Source: Shewanella sp. c952
Lineage (GTDB): Bacteria; Pseudomonadota; Gammaproteobacteria; Enterobacterales; Shewanellaceae
NCBI RefSeq assembly: GCF_019654975.1
Contig: NZ_BPEW01000021.1
Span: 1 to 64,000 of the forward strand
Direction of reading: 5' to 3'
DNA: 64,000 bases
Each line of letters begins with the position of its first letter. The first letter of the stretch is position 1. Of this stretch, positions 22,311-32,269 are shown in pieces. The position numbers were made by a program, and so were the translations under genes. The notes below the pieces were generated by a model. It saw only the letters and a program-made list of their open reading frames with translations, was not told the DNA's origin and made no database searches.

Positions 22311-22587
22311 TACCAATTGCATTAAGTATTTGATCCGTTCAGAGCCCATCAGTCTTTTCAATTCAAAGCGCATTGGTAAAGAAATGGTTATTCCCTTTTA
22401 AGCCAATGCAAAGCAGAAGTGGAAAGACTGAGGGACTCACGAAGTGCGGCAGAGGTAAAAAATTGGCAAAACGCTGTATGCTTCATTATGGGATTTGGAT
22501 ATAGAATAACTATTAGCACAAATCCCACTACTTGCCTGCAGCGTTTCGAATTCCCGTTGAATGGTCAAACTTTTAATGCAATTGGTA
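22311..22587. mobile_element. miniature inverted-repeat element, copy 1 (short form)
   Basis: A 277-base non-coding element bounded by perfect 15-base terminal inverted repeats, TACCAATTGCATTAA at 22311 and its complement ending at 22587. TTA flanks both ends and may be a 3-base target duplication. The interior repeats, in inverse orientation, at 53104-53526. Near the centre TGGGATTTG (22488-22496) pairs with CAAATCCCA (22519-22527). No transposase is encoded, so it would need one in trans. It ends 10 bases before the ribosome site of the gene at 22606. Confidence 0.85.
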
Positions 22588-22605
22588 TTACAACATGGAG
22601 GTTCT

Positions 22606-22938
22606 ATGATTAGTTTAGACAGCGTTTATGCCATGCTAGCTCGGCCACCTCTACGTGAAATCAAACAGAAAAAAGGCGTAAAGCCGGTTGATAGCAGCGC
22701 AGCAATAGCCGCTGATAGCCATGAACAGCCTCAAGCTCAGCTGCCACCCCACTTAGAAAGGCGTCAGTCCCGTGAAGATAGACGTAAAAACCCGTCAACA
22801 CTTTATCAACTCGATCCTAGCTTAGAAAGGCGTAAAAATTACGTTGAAGACAGAAGAGAAGATGAGCCACAGCAAGCATCAAGTCATATAAAAGACGAGG
22901 ATGACTCGCCTTTTGGGCATATTGACATCAATGTTTAG
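22606..22938 (+). CDS. small hydrophilic protein of unknown function
   Basis: I do not recognise this 110-residue protein. It starts at an ATG with GGAGG five bases upstream. It is strongly charged, with no signal or membrane segment. Two related stretches occur, [12 protein letters not shown] and [13 protein letters not shown], about 25 residues apart, suggesting a duplicated basic/acidic motif; the C-terminus is acidic ([14 protein letters not shown]). It is convergent with glpK, overlapping its end by 4 bases. The mobile element copy 1 occupies its whole upstream region, so its native promoter is displaced or supplied by the element. Confidence 0.75.
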   Translation: MISLDSVYAMLARPPLREIKQKKGVKPVDSSAAIAADSHEQPQAQLPPHLERRQSREDRRKNPSTLYQLDPSLERRKNYVEDRREDEPQQASSHIKDEDDSPFGHIDINV

Positions 22939-24416
22939 CGCGTTCTCGCCACAGCCTCTTGCCAGCCGTTATAAAGTGTTACTCTCTGCGCATCATTAAG
23001 CTGTGGTTTGAAGCGTCGCTCAACGACCGCCTTATGTTTAAGCTCTGCTGTAGAGTTCCAAAAACCTACCGCGAGTCCAGCTAAAAAAGCTGCCCCCATG
23101 GCTGTGGTTTCGGTTAACTCTGGGCGCAACACATCCACATTGGTAATATCGGCTTGAAACTGCATTAAAAAGTCATTGGCAACCGCTCCACCATCGACTT
23201 TTATCTGTTTTAGCTCTACCCCGCTATCTTTACTCATAGCATCAAGCAGATCCCGACTTTGATAAGCAATCGCTTCCAAGGCTGCACGAATAATATGATT
23301 GCGATTAGCCCCGCGAGTTAACCCCACTAAAGCCCCTCTCGCATCAGGATCCCAATAAGGTGCGCCTAATCCAACAAAAGCTGGCACTAGATATACGCCA
23401 TTGGTGTCGTCGACTTTTGATGCAAAGTACTCGGTATCTTGCGCATCTCGGATCAGGCCAAGTTCATCACGCAGCCATTGAATCGTTGCTCCGCCCATAA
23501 ATACCGAGCCTTCAAGTGCATAGTTGATTTCACCTTTAGCGCCCACGGCAATGGTTGTTAATAAGCCATGTTGAGATCTTACCGCCTCAGCACCGGTGTT
23601 CATCAGTAAAAAACAGCCTGTTCCATAGGTATTTTTTGCCATCCCTTCATCAATACAGAGTTGGCCGAATAGCGCTGACTGTTGATCACCAGCAATACCT
23701 GCGATGGCAATACTACTGCCTTCACCTGCAATGCGGGTTTGACCATAGACAGCAGATGAAGGTTTAACCTCTGGCAGAAGAGAGCGCGGTATATCTAACG
23801 CTTCCAGCAGCTTTTCATCCCAAGCTTGTTGGTGAATATTAAACAATAGCGTTCGGGAGGCATTGGTTGGGTCTGTGACATGCACTTTACCTTCGGTAAG
23901 CTTCCATACCAGCCAGCTATCGATGGTACCAAACAGTAACTCGCCCTTTTCAGCCCGCGCCCTTGCACCTTCAACGTTATCAAGGATCCACTTAATTTTA
24001 GTCCCTGAAAAGTAAGGGTCTAACAATAAGCCAGTTGCGTCTTTTACGTACTCTTCTAACCCTTGCGCCTTTAACTCATCACAGATAGCTTTGCTTCTTC
24101 GGCATTGCCACACAATGGCGTTATACACCGGTTTACCAGTCACTTTATCCCAGATAACCGTGGTTTCACGCTGATTGGTGATCCCTATCGCAGCGACATC
24201 TTCACTATGAATATCAGCTCGTGCTAGCGCTTCAATTAAGGTTGAGCTTTGTGATGCCCAGATCTCCATAGCATCATGCTCTACCCAACCTGGTTGTGGG
24301 TAAATTTGGCCAAATTCTCGTTGTGAGCTCGCCACCATATTGGCATCGTGATCGAAAACAATCGCTCTTGAACTCGTGGTACCTTGATCCAATGCGATGA
24401 CATATTTCTTTGACAC
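22935..24416 (-). CDS. glpK: glycerol kinase GlpK
   Basis: Phosphorylates glycerol to sn-glycerol 3-phosphate at the head of glycerol catabolism. The 493 residues show the FGGY-family phosphate loop [41 protein letters not shown] and [17 protein letters not shown]. The start is GTG with AAGGAAG five bases before it. No glpF, glpD or glpR is adjacent, unlike most glp operons; only an NTF2-like gene lies 10 bases upstream and is probably co-transcribed. Confidence 0.97.
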   Translation of the reverse strand: MSKKYVIALDQGTTSSRAIVFDHDANMVASSQREFGQIYPQPGWVEHDAMEIWASQSSTLIEALARADIHSEDVAAIGITNQRETTVIWDKVTGKPVYNAIVWQCRRSKAICDELKAQGLEEYVKDATGLLLDPYFSGTKIKWILDNVEGARARAEKGELLFGTIDSWLVWKLTEGKVHVTDPTNASRTLLFNIHQQAWDEKLLEALDIPRSLLPEVKPSSAVYGQTRIAGEGSSIAIAGIAGDQQSALFGQLCIDEGMAKNTYGTGCFLLMNTGAEAVRSQHGLLTTIAVGAKGEINYALEGSVFMGGATIQWLRDELGLIRDAQDTEYFASKVDDTNGVYLVPAFVGLGAPYWDPDARGALVGLTRGANRNHIIRAALEAIAYQSRDLLDAMSKDSGVELKQIKVDGGAVANDFLMQFQADITNVDVLRPELTETTAMGAAFLAGLAVGFWNSTAELKHKAVVERRFKPQLNDAQRVTLYNGWQEAVARTR

Positions 24417-24426
24417 AAAAACTTCC

Positions 24427-24948
24427 TTATTGACGTGTATCTTTTAGTAAACCGATTTCTGGTTGCACGATATTATCGCCGCCAGACTCAAGGTCACAGG
24501 CATGGGCAGGGTAATACCACACAGCATTAATTTTTCCCTGTTTTAGCTCATAAACCCCGATGCTACATTGGCTGTCTAGCTCACCGTCATGACTCCAAGT
24601 CACCTTTTCTACAGTGCTCACATAATTGGCTGAGCTCACCGCCTGCGTCAACGTGGCTTTGGCATCCGGCAGCGTTTGAAAATAGTCCGCCATCGCCGAA
24701 CCAAGCTCATTTTTAGACGAGGTCTCTATCAGCATTTTACTGCCCGATATATTGAGCCAATGCACAGTGTCGGTTGTGTGCGATAAGAGTTTCCCGACGT
24801 TATGTTCATTAAAAGACTCTATAAACTGCTCAACAACCTCAATCGAAGCATTAGTATTGCTTGGCATTACATCATCGGCACTAGAATAGGCAGGGACAAA
24901 ACTGATTAACAGCAAACAAACCGATAAGTTCAGAGATCTAATATTCAT
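24427..24948 (-). CDS. secreted NTF2/SnoaL-like protein
   Basis: A 173-residue protein with a signal peptide (about 1-24, SSA before the cut) and a fold that looks like the SnoaL/NTF2 superfamily: [28 protein letters not shown] is typical of the first helix and strand. Members are small cone-shaped barrels, enzymes or ligand binders; the substrate cannot be told. Two Cys (in DSQCSIG and HACDLES) could form a periplasmic disulfide. Its stop is 10 bases before glpK, so the two may be one unit. The link to glycerol is only positional. Confidence 0.75.
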   Translation of the reverse strand: MNIRSLNLSVCLLLISFVPAYSSADDVMPSNTNASIEVVEQFIESFNEHNVGKLLSHTTDTVHWLNISGSKMLIETSSKNELGSAMADYFQTLPDAKATLTQAVSSANYVSTVEKVTWSHDGELDSQCSIGVYELKQGKINAVWYYPAHACDLESGGDNIVQPEIGLLKDTRQ

Positions 24949-25096
24949 TTGAAACCTCTATTTTTAGTTAAAGTGAGTTCCAGCAAAAACACGGGGTTAT
25001 GTCGAGTACTGAATTTGAAAATCAGCCGCTCTTATACCACTGCAAGTTAACTCTTTTACCATGAAAGCCACCTAATAATCCAATAGCTAACAAAGT

Positions 25097-25122
25097 AAAA
25101 AGCCCCGCTAATGCGAGGCTTA
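25097..25122 (-). terminator. rho-independent terminator after the FadL-type gene
   Basis: On the minus strand AAGCCTCGC-ATTA-GCGGGGCTT is followed by a short T run. It lies about 50 bases past the stop of the outer-membrane transporter gene. Confidence 0.8.
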
Positions 25123-25172
25123 AACTTACCGGCAAACATGTTAAATACATGCCAACTTGTTAGTCGTACACT

Positions 25173-26486
25173 TTAAAAGCGGTAGCTTGTTTGGATACCG
25201 ACTAACAAAATATTACCGCTGGTAGTGCCGGTAAAAGTACCACCAAAGTAAGCAGAAGAATCATCTGATGGGATACCTGGACGCGGTTCAACAACTGGAG
25301 ATTCATCAGCAAAGATATAAGTCAGACCAAAATCCATATCAAAATTTTCGCTAATACGGTAACCCATACCTGCACTCAACCATAGACGATCCATCTCAGG
25401 AATTGTCAGAGTACGGTTAGCATCAGACACTGCAGATTTGTCGTAAGCAACACCCGCTCGCATGCTTACAGTGTCGTTCAACTGATAGGTCGTACCCAGC
25501 GCAAAACGGTAGTTATCTTCCCAGTTTTCTTGCTTCACTAGCTGAGTAGGCTCAGATAATTCAGGAATAACCGCTTCTAACTTCTCGAAAGAACTCCAAT
25601 CAGTCCAGTTAATGCTGGCATGAATAGCAAGTTTTTCACTTAATTGATGGTAAGAAGCAAGCTCTGCCGTTGCAGGTAATGACAGCTCCATAGAACCCGC
25701 CATTTTCAAAGTTGGGTCCATTGGGTTAAAGGCTAAACCATTAGCTTCGCCTTCAAGGTTTTGATCTACTGCTGAGCGGTAGTTAAAACCAACTCTGTTG
25801 TCAGCATTTATCTGCCAAGCACCGCCTAATTGCCATCCCCAAGCGGTATCATCTCCTTCCATGTACTTCAATGCGGTACCTTTCGGTACTGGTAAGTTAC
25901 CAACTGGTGTAGGAAGAACAGTATCAGCTGAGCTTTTTGCGCCAATGCTACCTTCACCAATCACAAAGCGCACACCGCCACCGATACTAAACTGATCGTT
26001 GATACGGTAAGCGACGTTAGGATTGATCTCTATCGTGGTAACTGATGCTTCATTACCAAACTGAGTGCCACGGAAGTTGTCATCCAGTTCAGTTGCCATA
26101 CCAAAATTACTGCCAAGTGCTAAACCAACAAACCAGTTATCATCTATCTGGTGAGAGACATAGAAATTAGGAATAACAGCATCATCGGCAATGTCGTGAG
26201 CAGATGTAGGATTAGTGCCATCGACATAAGTCACTTCACCATTGATATCAATATTCGGCATGACCAAGATCGCACCAGCTGTCATTTGAGTACCATTTAA
26301 ATAGGTAAGCATTGCAGGGTTACGAAACTGTGCAGCCGCGTTATCAGCCATTGCCGCTTCACCAGCAAACGCACGCCCAAGTCCCGTAGCTGAGTATTCA
26401 GCTAACTGAAATCCAGCAGCTTGAACCTGTGTTACATTCCCCAAAAGTACCGTACTAACGGCAAGTGTTAATAAACGCTTATTCAT
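25173..26486 (-). CDS. FadL/OmpP1-family outer membrane transporter
   Basis: Predicted 14-strand barrel for uptake of long-chain fatty acids or similar hydrophobic compounds. The 437-residue protein has a signal peptide ending near AQA at about residue 24, then GFQLAEYSATGLGRAFAGEAA, which forms the plug, and the family motif NPAML. The C-terminus ends in aromatic YRF, the usual signal for barrel assembly. It is a single gene with its own terminator. Shewanella often have several paralogues, so I do not give a gene symbol. An 18-base inverted repeat lies upstream at 26529-26546. Confidence 0.93.
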   Translation of the reverse strand: MNKRLLTLAVSTVLLGNVTQVQAAGFQLAEYSATGLGRAFAGEAAMADNAAAQFRNPAMLTYLNGTQMTAGAILVMPNIDINGEVTYVDGTNPTSAHDIADDAVIPNFYVSHQIDDNWFVGLALGSNFGMATELDDNFRGTQFGNEASVTTIEINPNVAYRINDQFSIGGGVRFVIGEGSIGAKSSADTVLPTPVGNLPVPKGTALKYMEGDDTAWGWQLGGAWQINADNRVGFNYRSAVDQNLEGEANGLAFNPMDPTLKMAGSMELSLPATAELASYHQLSEKLAIHASINWTDWSSFEKLEAVIPELSEPTQLVKQENWEDNYRFALGTTYQLNDTVSMRAGVAYDKSAVSDANRTLTIPEMDRLWLSAGMGYRISENFDMDFGLTYIFADESPVVEPRPGIPSDDSSAYFGGTFTGTTSGNILLVGIQTSYRF

Positions 26487-26528
26487 TTGTATTCTCTAAT
26501 TATGTAATTACAACAAGTAGAGCAATTA

Positions 26529-26546
26529 CTCCACTTAAAAGTGGAG
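26529..26546. promoter_or_regulatory. 18-base inverted repeat upstream of FadL-type gene
   Basis: CTCCACTT-AA-AAGTGGAG is a perfect 8-base dyad 43-60 bases before the start codon. The size and position suit an operator, but it does not match the FadR or PsrA consensus that I know, so the regulator is unknown. Confidence 0.4.
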
Positions 26547-26906
26547 CGGATTTTACAACCACAGAATATCTTTACAAGTGTTTTAATAAAAACAGCGTAA
26601 AACACTGGAGAAACACAAGAAGGGCAGTGAAAACAAAAGAGAGATCACGTTTTAAAATAAGAAATAGAATACAAACCGGCAAAAAAGCTCGCTAAGTAGA
26701 AATGAAACATGGGCACATAACCAGACAAAACCTAGAAATACAACAACTTACAAAAGAACAGCAAGTAGACAGGTGTTCACTCAAAATAAGCTCAACCAAC
26801 AGCATAAATGACTAGCACAAAACCAAAATTCAAAGCCTTACTAACAGATGTGAAAAATAACCTTTTAATACAGAACATTAAATCAATGCCATCTGCAATT
26901 AAAACA
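26547..26906. other. AT-rich intergenic region, no gene seen
   Basis: About 360 bases between the FadL-type gene and the leu operon terminator. It is A-rich on the plus strand and has no convincing reading frame, RNA gene or repeat. It presumably holds the promoter of the FadL-type gene on its left side. Confidence 0.5.
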
Positions 26907-26938
26907 AAAGCCACCTAGCTTTAACGCTAAATGGCTTT
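26907..26938 (-). terminator. leuABCD operon terminator
   Basis: On the minus strand AAAGCCA...TGGCTTT closes a stem with an inner TTAGC/GCTAg pairing, followed by TGTTTTAATT. It lies about 60 bases past the leuD stop. Confidence 0.75.
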
Positions 26939-26995
26939 GATATATCAACAGCATGGTACAAGTGTACGCTTAAAGCATATTACTTAAGATTCGCG

Positions 26996-27601
26996 TTAAG
27001 CTCTCCAAGCCGGAAGATTTTCTTCGTAGTGACTGATTGCATCGGCATGAGCCAAAGTTAGCCCAATAGCATCAAGTCCATTAAGCAGGTTATGCCTAGC
27101 CGATTCAGCTATCTCAAAGCTAAACGCGGCGCCAGATGGTGAGGTTACTGTTAATGCTTGCAGATCAACGGTCACTTCTGCACCTGGTAACGCTACAACT
27201 TCAGCCATAATTTGCTCAACTTCAGCTTCAGTCAACTTAACGGGCAATAAACCGTTATTAATCGAATTACCATAGAAAATATCAGCAAAGCTCGGCGCAA
27301 TAATCGCTTTCAAACCGAAGTCAGCTAATGCCCACGGCGCATGCTCACGGCTTGAGCCACAGCCAAAGTTCTCTTGCGATACCAAGATTGACGCGCCTTT
27401 ATAGCGCGGTTTATTTAAATTAAAATCAGGATTAGGCTGATCGCCAGCATCATCTAGATAGCGCCAATCATGGAATAGGTGAATACCGAAACCATCACGA
27501 GTGACCTTCGACAAAAACTGTTTTGGAATGATCTGATCAGTATCAACGTTTGCGCTATCAATGATAACCGCAAGCCCTGTGTGTGCAATAAATGGTTGCA
27601 T
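26996..27601 (-). CDS. leuD: 3-isopropylmalate dehydratase small subunit LeuD
   Basis: With LeuC isomerises 2-isopropylmalate to 3-isopropylmalate in leucine synthesis. The 201 residues are the usual length; the swivel-domain motif [15 protein letters not shown] is present, as is the N-terminal [11 protein letters not shown]. It is last in leuABCD, 11 bases after leuC. Confidence 0.97.
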   Translation of the reverse strand: MQPFIAHTGLAVIIDSANVDTDQIIPKQFLSKVTRDGFGIHLFHDWRYLDDAGDQPNPDFNLNKPRYKGASILVSQENFGCGSSREHAPWALADFGLKAIIAPSFADIFYGNSINNGLLPVKLTEAEVEQIMAEVVALPGAEVTVDLQALTVTSPSGAAFSFEIAESARHNLLNGLDAIGLTLAHADAISHYEENLPAWRA

Positions 27602-27612
27602 AACTTAACTCT

Positions 27613-29013
27613 CTAGTAAGGTTTACGGATATCAACAAAATGACCAGCAACTGCAGCAGCTGCAGCCATAGCAGGACTCACTAAGTGAGTACGACTGCCT
27701 CGCCCTTGTCGCCCTTCGAAGTTACGATTACTTGTCGACGCACAGCGATCGCCAGCTTCTAGCTTATCGTCATTCATCGCTAAGCACATTGAGCAACCAG
27801 GTAAACGCCATTCAAAGCCTGCATCCAAAAATATTTTATCTAAGCCTTCGGCTTCGGCTTGCTCTTTGACCAACCCTGAACCTGGCACGACTATCGCCTT
27901 AACGCCGTCTGCAACCTGACGCCCTTTGGCATGCACGGCAGCAGCACGTAGATCCTCTATGCGTGAGTTAGTACACGAACCAATAAAGACCTTATTGATC
28001 CCAACGTCTGTCATTAAAGTACCTGCGCTTAAATCAACATATTCAAGCGCTTTTTCGATGCTTGAACGAACTGTTGAGTTAGTCTCTTCAGCAGGATTAG
28101 GTACCAGTTGGTCAATCGCGACCACTTGTCCAGGGTTAGTCCCCCAAGTTAGCTGCGGCGCAATGTCACTAGCTTGCAATACCACTGTTGCATCGAATGT
28201 CGCATCAGCATCAGTTTTCAATTCAGCCCATGCCGCTAAAGCCTGCTGCCAGTTATCGCCTTTAGGTGCAAATTCACGCCCTTTAAGATACTCTGCAGTC
28301 GTTGCATCAGGCGCTATCATGCCCGCTTTAGCGCCCATCTCAATCGCCATGTTACACACCGTCATGCGCCCTTCCATTGTGAGCGCTTCTATCGCTTCAC
28401 CACAGAATTCAACCACATAACCAGTACCACCATCCATGCCGATTTTACCAATAATCGCAAGCACAATATCTTTAGCAGTAATGCCCTCTGCCACGTGACC
28501 GCGTACTTCAATCTTCATGGTTTTGGCTTTTAGCTGACGCAAGGTTTGCGTCGCCATAACATGCTCAACTTCTGAAGTACCAATACCAAAGGCTAGTGCG
28601 CCAAAGGCACCATGAGTCGCGGTATGTGAATCACCACAAACAATCACAGTTCCAGGTAAAGTGATGCCCAACTCAGGGCCCATAACATGCACAATACCTT
28701 GGTTCTTATGATGGATATCATAAAGTCTGACGCCAAATTCTTTACAGTTTCGCTCAAGAGTTTGTACTTGAGTGCGTGCCATAGGGCTAAGTGCATCAAG
28801 ACTTGCACTAGTTGTTGAGGTGTTATGATCCATAGTGGCGAAAGTCTTTTCAGGCGCACGCATTTTACGACCTGCGACCTCTAAACCACTAAACGCTTGA
28901 GGTGATGTCACCTCATGCACTAAATGCCTATCAACATAGATAATTGGCGCTTCACCTTCGGCGGCAACCACGATATGTGCATCCCATACCTTTTCATATA
29001 ATGTCTTAGCCAT
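27613..29013 (-). CDS. leuC: 3-isopropylmalate dehydratase large subunit LeuC
   Basis: Aconitase-family 4Fe-4S subunit of isopropylmalate isomerase. The 466 residues contain [19 protein letters not shown] and cluster-binding cysteines in GSCTNSR and GCSMCLAMN. It starts 2 bases after the leuB stop and is followed by leuD. Confidence 0.98.
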   Translation of the reverse strand: MAKTLYEKVWDAHIVVAAEGEAPIIYVDRHLVHEVTSPQAFSGLEVAGRKMRAPEKTFATMDHNTSTTSASLDALSPMARTQVQTLERNCKEFGVRLYDIHHKNQGIVHVMGPELGITLPGTVIVCGDSHTATHGAFGALAFGIGTSEVEHVMATQTLRQLKAKTMKIEVRGHVAEGITAKDIVLAIIGKIGMDGGTGYVVEFCGEAIEALTMEGRMTVCNMAIEMGAKAGMIAPDATTAEYLKGREFAPKGDNWQQALAAWAELKTDADATFDATVVLQASDIAPQLTWGTNPGQVVAIDQLVPNPAEETNSTVRSSIEKALEYVDLSAGTLMTDVGINKVFIGSCTNSRIEDLRAAAVHAKGRQVADGVKAIVVPGSGLVKEQAEAEGLDKIFLDAGFEWRLPGCSMCLAMNDDKLEAGDRCASTSNRNFEGRQGRGSRTHLVSPAMAAAAAVAGHFVDIRKPY

Positions 29014-29015
29014 TG

Positions 29016-30143
<1,128 letters not shown>

Positions 30144-30181
30144 CTAAAATCGGGTACATGAAACACTTGGGTGCCTAAAGC

Positions 30182-31753
30182 CTAAACACCGCCTAACACG
30201 CGCTTCTCTTGTTGTATTTTTTGTTTGCAATCAGCAACTTTATCCGCGCGCCAAGTCAGGTTCATCACATGAATTAAGGCCTTCACAGATGCTTCGACAA
30301 CATCAGTTGCCAGGCCAACACCATGGAAATTCTGGTTGCGGTAACTAGCAGTGATATCGACTTGACCCAGTGCATTTTGCCCCTCGCCTTTCGCGCCCAG
30401 TTGATAACTGGTGATATCAATTTCACAACCACTTGCGCGTGCGACCGCTTTATAAGCGGCATCAACAGGGCCATTACCAATGGCCGCTTCGGTAACTGTT
30501 TCGCCATTCACCTCAACTTTAACCGTGGCAGTTGCACTGCCTTCTGTTGAATCTGAATGTACAACTAACTGCTGCAATTTAAAATGGTCATCATCTTCAG
30601 CTTGCGCTTCCATAAAGGCCAATGCTTCAAGATCATAATCAAATACCTGCCCTTTCTTGTCTGCAAGTACAAGGAAGTCTTCGTATAGAACATCCATATC
30701 ATAGTCTTGCTCACCGTAACCAAGCTCACTCATGCGGTGCTTAATGACATGTCGGCCTGAGCGCGAAGTCATATTCAAGTTGTTACGGTTAAGACCAATA
30801 CTTTCAGGCGTCATAATCTCATAGGTATTTTGCGCTTTAAGCATGCCATCTTGGTGAATACCTGAAGAGTGTGTAAAAGCATTCGCGCCAACAATTGCCT
30901 TATTAGCTTGTACTGGCATATTACATAGCTGACTGACCAAACTAGAGGTGCGGTGGATCTCTTTTGCATTAATGCCTGTTTCTAAACCTAGCTCACCTTG
31001 ACGGGTAGAAAGGATCATCGCTATCTCTTCCAGAGAACAGTTACCAGCGCGTTCTCCGATGCCATTCACGGTACACTCAATTTGGCGAGCACCATGCTGC
31101 ACAGCTGTAATAGAGTTAGCTACGGACAAACCCAAGTCATCATGACAATGCACAGAGATGACCGCTTGATCGATATTCGGGACGCGATTAAACAAGGTCT
31201 GAATAATACCGCCAAATTCACTTGGTACTGTGTAACCCACGGTGTCAGGAATGTTAATCGTGCGAGCGCCAGCCTTAATCGCTTCCTCTACCATTCGGCA
31301 TAAGTTATCGATGGGAGTGCGGCCAGCATCTTCACAGGAGAACTCGACATCATCAGTAAATCGGCGCGCATATTTAACCGCACCAACAGCCATTTCTAAT
31401 ACTTGGTCGAATGAGCGCTTTAGCTTGCTCTCAACGTGAATGGTTGATGTTGATATAAAAGTATGGATACGGAACTGATCAGCAGCCGATAATGCTTGTG
31501 CCGCAGCATCAATATCTTTCTCTAGTGCTCTGGATAGGGCACAAACACGGCTATTTTTTACCGTTCTAGCAATTGTCTGTACTGATTCAAAGTCACCAGG
31601 AGAAGAAACGGGGAACCCCACTTCCATAACATCAACGCCTAATCGTTCCAATGCTAACGCTATTTGAAGTTTTTCCTTAACCGTTAAACTGGCAGCTAAT
31701 GCTTGCTCACCATCACGTAGTGTCGTGTCAAATATAATTACGCGGTCAGACAT
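30182..31753 (-). CDS. leuA: 2-isopropylmalate synthase LeuA
   Basis: First committed step of leucine synthesis: acetyl-CoA plus 2-oxoisovalerate. The 523 residues have the catalytic barrel start [15 protein letters not shown], the HxH metal site [11 protein letters not shown], and a C-terminal regulatory domain (about 390-515) that binds leucine for feedback control. GGAGAG precedes the ATG. A leader peptide and terminator upstream point to attenuation as well as feedback. Confidence 0.98.
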   Translation of the reverse strand: MSDRVIIFDTTLRDGEQALAASLTVKEKLQIALALERLGVDVMEVGFPVSSPGDFESVQTIARTVKNSRVCALSRALEKDIDAAAQALSAADQFRIHTFISTSTIHVESKLKRSFDQVLEMAVGAVKYARRFTDDVEFSCEDAGRTPIDNLCRMVEEAIKAGARTINIPDTVGYTVPSEFGGIIQTLFNRVPNIDQAVISVHCHDDLGLSVANSITAVQHGARQIECTVNGIGERAGNCSLEEIAMILSTRQGELGLETGINAKEIHRTSSLVSQLCNMPVQANKAIVGANAFTHSSGIHQDGMLKAQNTYEIMTPESIGLNRNNLNMTSRSGRHVIKHRMSELGYGEQDYDMDVLYEDFLVLADKKGQVFDYDLEALAFMEAQAEDDDHFKLQQLVVHSDSTEGSATATVKVEVNGETVTEAAIGNGPVDAAYKAVARASGCEIDITSYQLGAKGEGQNALGQVDITASYRNQNFHGVGLATDVVEASVKALIHVMNLTWRADKVADCKQKIQQEKRVLGGV

Positions 31754-31808
31754 CTATTCTCTCCATTGAACTTCAAACGTTCAGTTATGCTTTCAGGCAA
31801 TTTAAATA

Positions 31809-31839
31809 CAAAAAACCCCGCGAATTGTTCGCGGGGTTT
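31809..31839 (-). terminator. leu operon attenuator terminator
   Basis: On the minus strand a perfect 12-base stem, AAACCCCGCGAA with TTCGCGGGGTTT, is followed by a T run, 55 bases before leuA. Its 5' arm contains CCGCG, which can pair with CGCGG at 31879-31883 near the end of the leader peptide, giving an alternative antiterminator. Confidence 0.9.
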
Positions 31840-31869
31840 ATAAATGCAGGCTTTCTTAAGCGTGTAGCA

Positions 31870-31938
31870 CTATATCCTCCGCGCAGTGACTGCGAGAATG
31901 AGACTGAGGAGTATGAGTAAAGTGCTTGTATGCTTCAT
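31870..31938 (-). CDS. leuL: leu operon leader peptide
   Basis: A 22-codon frame upstream of the leu attenuator encodes MKHTSTLLILLSLILAVTAR plus two residues. Six of nine consecutive codons from 7 to 15 are Leu (TTA once, CTC five times), with Ile between. A ribosome stalled there would leave the CGCGG segment at 31879-31883 free to form the antiterminator; one reaching the TAG stop would cover it and let the terminator form. This is the logic of E. coli leuL, although the peptide sequence differs. No strong ribosome site is seen before the ATG. Confidence 0.88.
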   Translation of the reverse strand: MKHTSTLLILLSLILAVTARRI

Positions 31939-31996
31939 AAATGGTTATTCAACTTTTCTAGATAACTATGTCAGCGTGTTCTGCTGCTTGGGTTAA

Positions 31997-32025
31997 TTTT
32001 TAACGCGAGCAGCCATCTATGTCAA
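31997..32025 (-). promoter_or_regulatory. leuABCD promoter
   Basis: Consensus TTGACA (32020-32025), a 17-base spacer and TAAAAA (31997-32002) lie on the minus strand, about 60 bases before the leader peptide start. It is the best promoter in the interval. Confidence 0.65.
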
Positions 32026-32269
32026 GCCTAAATTGCTCAACTTAGGCATTTCACAAACTGAACATTGCTCACAAAAATTACAACCTTGATGATTAACCCT
32101 ACAAAAAAGACTTTGAAGGCGATATTATTGCGCAGCATCTCTAATAATGCTGTTAAGTCGCAATATTCTCAACTGTTAAGCTTTTTTATGCATATTTTTA
32201 GATAAAATGGTTATAATAGCCCCACTCTGCTATTGGAAAGCGGATATAGAGTCACTACTGGAGCTACAA

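Noticed and set aside
22419..22613. 64-codon frame inside mobile element copy 1
   Set aside because: It lies almost wholly in the non-coding element, has no ribosome site and no family resemblance; copy 2 does not keep the frame.
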